A stretch of 7,876 nt of DNA from an uncultured Gemmatimonadota bacterium (lineage in GTDB: Bacteria; Gemmatimonadota; Gemmatimonadetes; Gemmatimonadales; Gemmatimonadaceae): the NCBI GenBank assembly GCA_903906325.1, contig CAIVJV010000032.1, forward strand, positions 1-7,876, in the 5' to 3' direction. How positions within the stretch are numbered: the stretch's first letter is position 1; every line of letters starts with the position of its first letter. Below the pieces are notes generated by a model that was not told the DNA's origin, made no database searches, and saw nothing but the letters and a program-made list of their open reading frames with translations. This document shows positions 7,119 to 7,876 of this stretch, one piece after another. A program made the position numbers and the translations under genes.

Positions 7119-7870
7119 CAGAGAACCTTCGCCTCTTCCTTGAGGAGACGGACGAGTTCGGGGACGGCGGCGGTGCCCTCCCCGATGATGCGGCCTGCGG
7201 CCCGCTCGGGCGGGAGCGCGAGGGCGTCGAGGGAGAGTCGCGCCGCGGGGAGCTGCGCGGGCTTCGTCTCGAGCGGCTTCTTCTTGGCGGCCATGATCCC
7301 CTTGAGCGAGGGATACCGCGGCCGCGCGATCCCTTCGTCGATGGTGACCACCGCGGGGAGTGCGCACTCGACGAGCTCGTACGCCCCCTCGAGCTCACGA
7401 CGCATCTTGGCGGTGCGGCCATCGAATTCGAGCTTCGAGATCGCGTTCACACAGGGGAGCCCGAGCAACTCGGCGACGATCGCCCCGGTCACGCCATGGG
7501 CGGTGTCGATCGACATCCGTCCGAACATGATCAGGTCGTAGCCGCCGTCCTTGAGCTCCGCGGCGAGCGCCGTGGCGATCGCGAAGGAGTCCACGTGCGT
7601 GCCGTCGGCCTTGAGCTGCACCGCGCGGTCGGCGCCCATCGACATCGCCTTGCGAAGGGTCTCCTGCACCACGTCGCCGCCGAGCGAGATCACGACGACC
7701 TCACCCGTGTTGAGCTTCTCCTTGATCTGGAGCGCGGCCTCTACGGCGTAGCCGTCGAAGTCGGAGATGTCGAACTTGAGCCCCGTCTCGTCCACGGCGG
7801 TGCCGGAGGGGGCGATCTTGAAGCGGACGTCCATGTCGGGGACGCGCTTGATGCAGACGGCGATCTTCAT
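7118..7870 (-). CDS. etfB: Electron transfer flavoprotein, beta subunit
   Basis: EtfB (250 aa) is the AMP-binding subunit of ETF and carries the loop that docks onto partner dehydrogenases. Family features are the N-terminus MKIAVCIKRVPD (1-12), DFDGYAVEAALQIKEKL (37-53), SMGADRAVQL (77-86), the nucleotide-site region MFGRMSIDTAHGVTGAIVAE (115-134), and LPAVVTIDEGIARPRYPSLK (171-190). The last runs into the recognition loop GIMAAKKKPLE (191-201). The Lys cluster 196-198 lies where mitochondrial ETF-beta has lysines that are trimethylated by METTL20. The length is complete. It is the first gene of the minus-strand operon seen here. Only 6 bases upstream of the ATG are in the window, so the promoter, the ribosome site and any upstream operon partners (for example an acyl-CoA dehydrogenase) cannot be seen. 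Confidence 0.97.
   Translation of the reverse strand: MKIAVCIKRVPDMDVRFKIAPSGTAVDETGLKFDISDFDGYAVEAALQIKEKLNTGEVVVISLGGDVVQETLRKAMSMGADRAVQLKADGTHVDSFAIATALAAELKDGGYDLIMFGRMSIDTAHGVTGAIVAELLGLPCVNAISKLEFDGRTAKMRRELEGAYELVECALPAVVTIDEGIARPRYPSLKGIMAAKKKPLETKPAQLPAARLSLDALALPPERAAGRIIGEGTAAVPELVRLLKEEAKVL
7126..7130 (-). promoter_or_regulatory. Ribosome binding site of etfA inside the end of etfB
   Basis: On the minus strand GAAGG lies 7 bases before the etfA ATG (7118-7116), inside the last codons of etfB. With the one-base stop/start overlap, this supports coupled translation and equal amounts of the two ETF subunits. Confidence 0.5.
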
Positions 7871-7876
7871 ACGGTC

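Noticed and set aside
7119..7367. A possible longer EtfA beginning inside etfB
   Set aside because: The extension is low-complexity and out of frame with etfB. The start at 7118 gives a normal EtfA N-terminus and length.
5685..7541. A 618-residue open frame on the plus strand opposite etfA and etfB
   Set aside because: It has a low-complexity charged composition and no motifs, and it lies antisense to conserved ETF genes. It is an artefact of high GC content.

Overview
The window is a GC-rich (roughly two-thirds G+C), gene-dense stretch of bacterial chromosome. It holds seven protein genes and almost no intergenic DNA. A penicillin-binding protein with a lipoprotein-type signal peptide suggests a diderm. 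An electron-transfer flavoprotein (ETF) module with its own membrane Fe-S quinone reductase suggests a respiring organism that oxidises acyl-CoA or similar substrates. The overall style (GC-rich, compact operons, many ATC isoleucine codons) would fit Gemmatimonadota or another GC-rich environmental phylum. This is a guess, because no marker gene is present.

Layout: two operons converge. On the plus strand (25-3573) are a PBP4-type D-Ala-D-Ala carboxypeptidase/endopeptidase (dacB), a molybdopterin molybdenumtransferase (moeA) and a class I SAM-dependent methyltransferase resembling methyltransferase family 16. dacB and moeA share one base in TGATG, and the third gene starts 7 bases after moeA. 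On the minus strand, read from right to left (7870-3570), are etfB, etfA, a 686-residue membrane Fe-S oxidoreductase (EtfD/EMO type) and a small isoprenylcysteine-carboxyl-methyltransferase-like membrane protein. The operons meet in a 4-base overlap of stop codons, inside a GC-rich hairpin.

How the genes work together: EtfB and EtfA form the FAD/AMP-containing ETF heterodimer, which takes electrons from acyl-CoA dehydrogenases or related flavoenzymes that are not in this window. The large membrane protein has a NarI-like membrane domain, a 2x[4Fe-4S] domain and two CCG-type cysteine domains. It most likely passes the electrons from ETF to menaquinone or ubiquinone, in place of the usual single-chain ETF-QO. 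The plus-strand genes serve cell-wall turnover, molybdenum cofactor synthesis and an unidentified methylation, and have no obvious shared pathway.

No RNA genes, mobile elements, CRISPR arrays or long repeats were seen. No stretch over 300 bases lacks a gene. Nothing here is clearly a new system. The best leads are the two methyltransferases next to the ETF module: a soluble one of the family that includes the ETF-beta lysine methyltransferase, and a membrane one one codon downstream of the quinone reductase.
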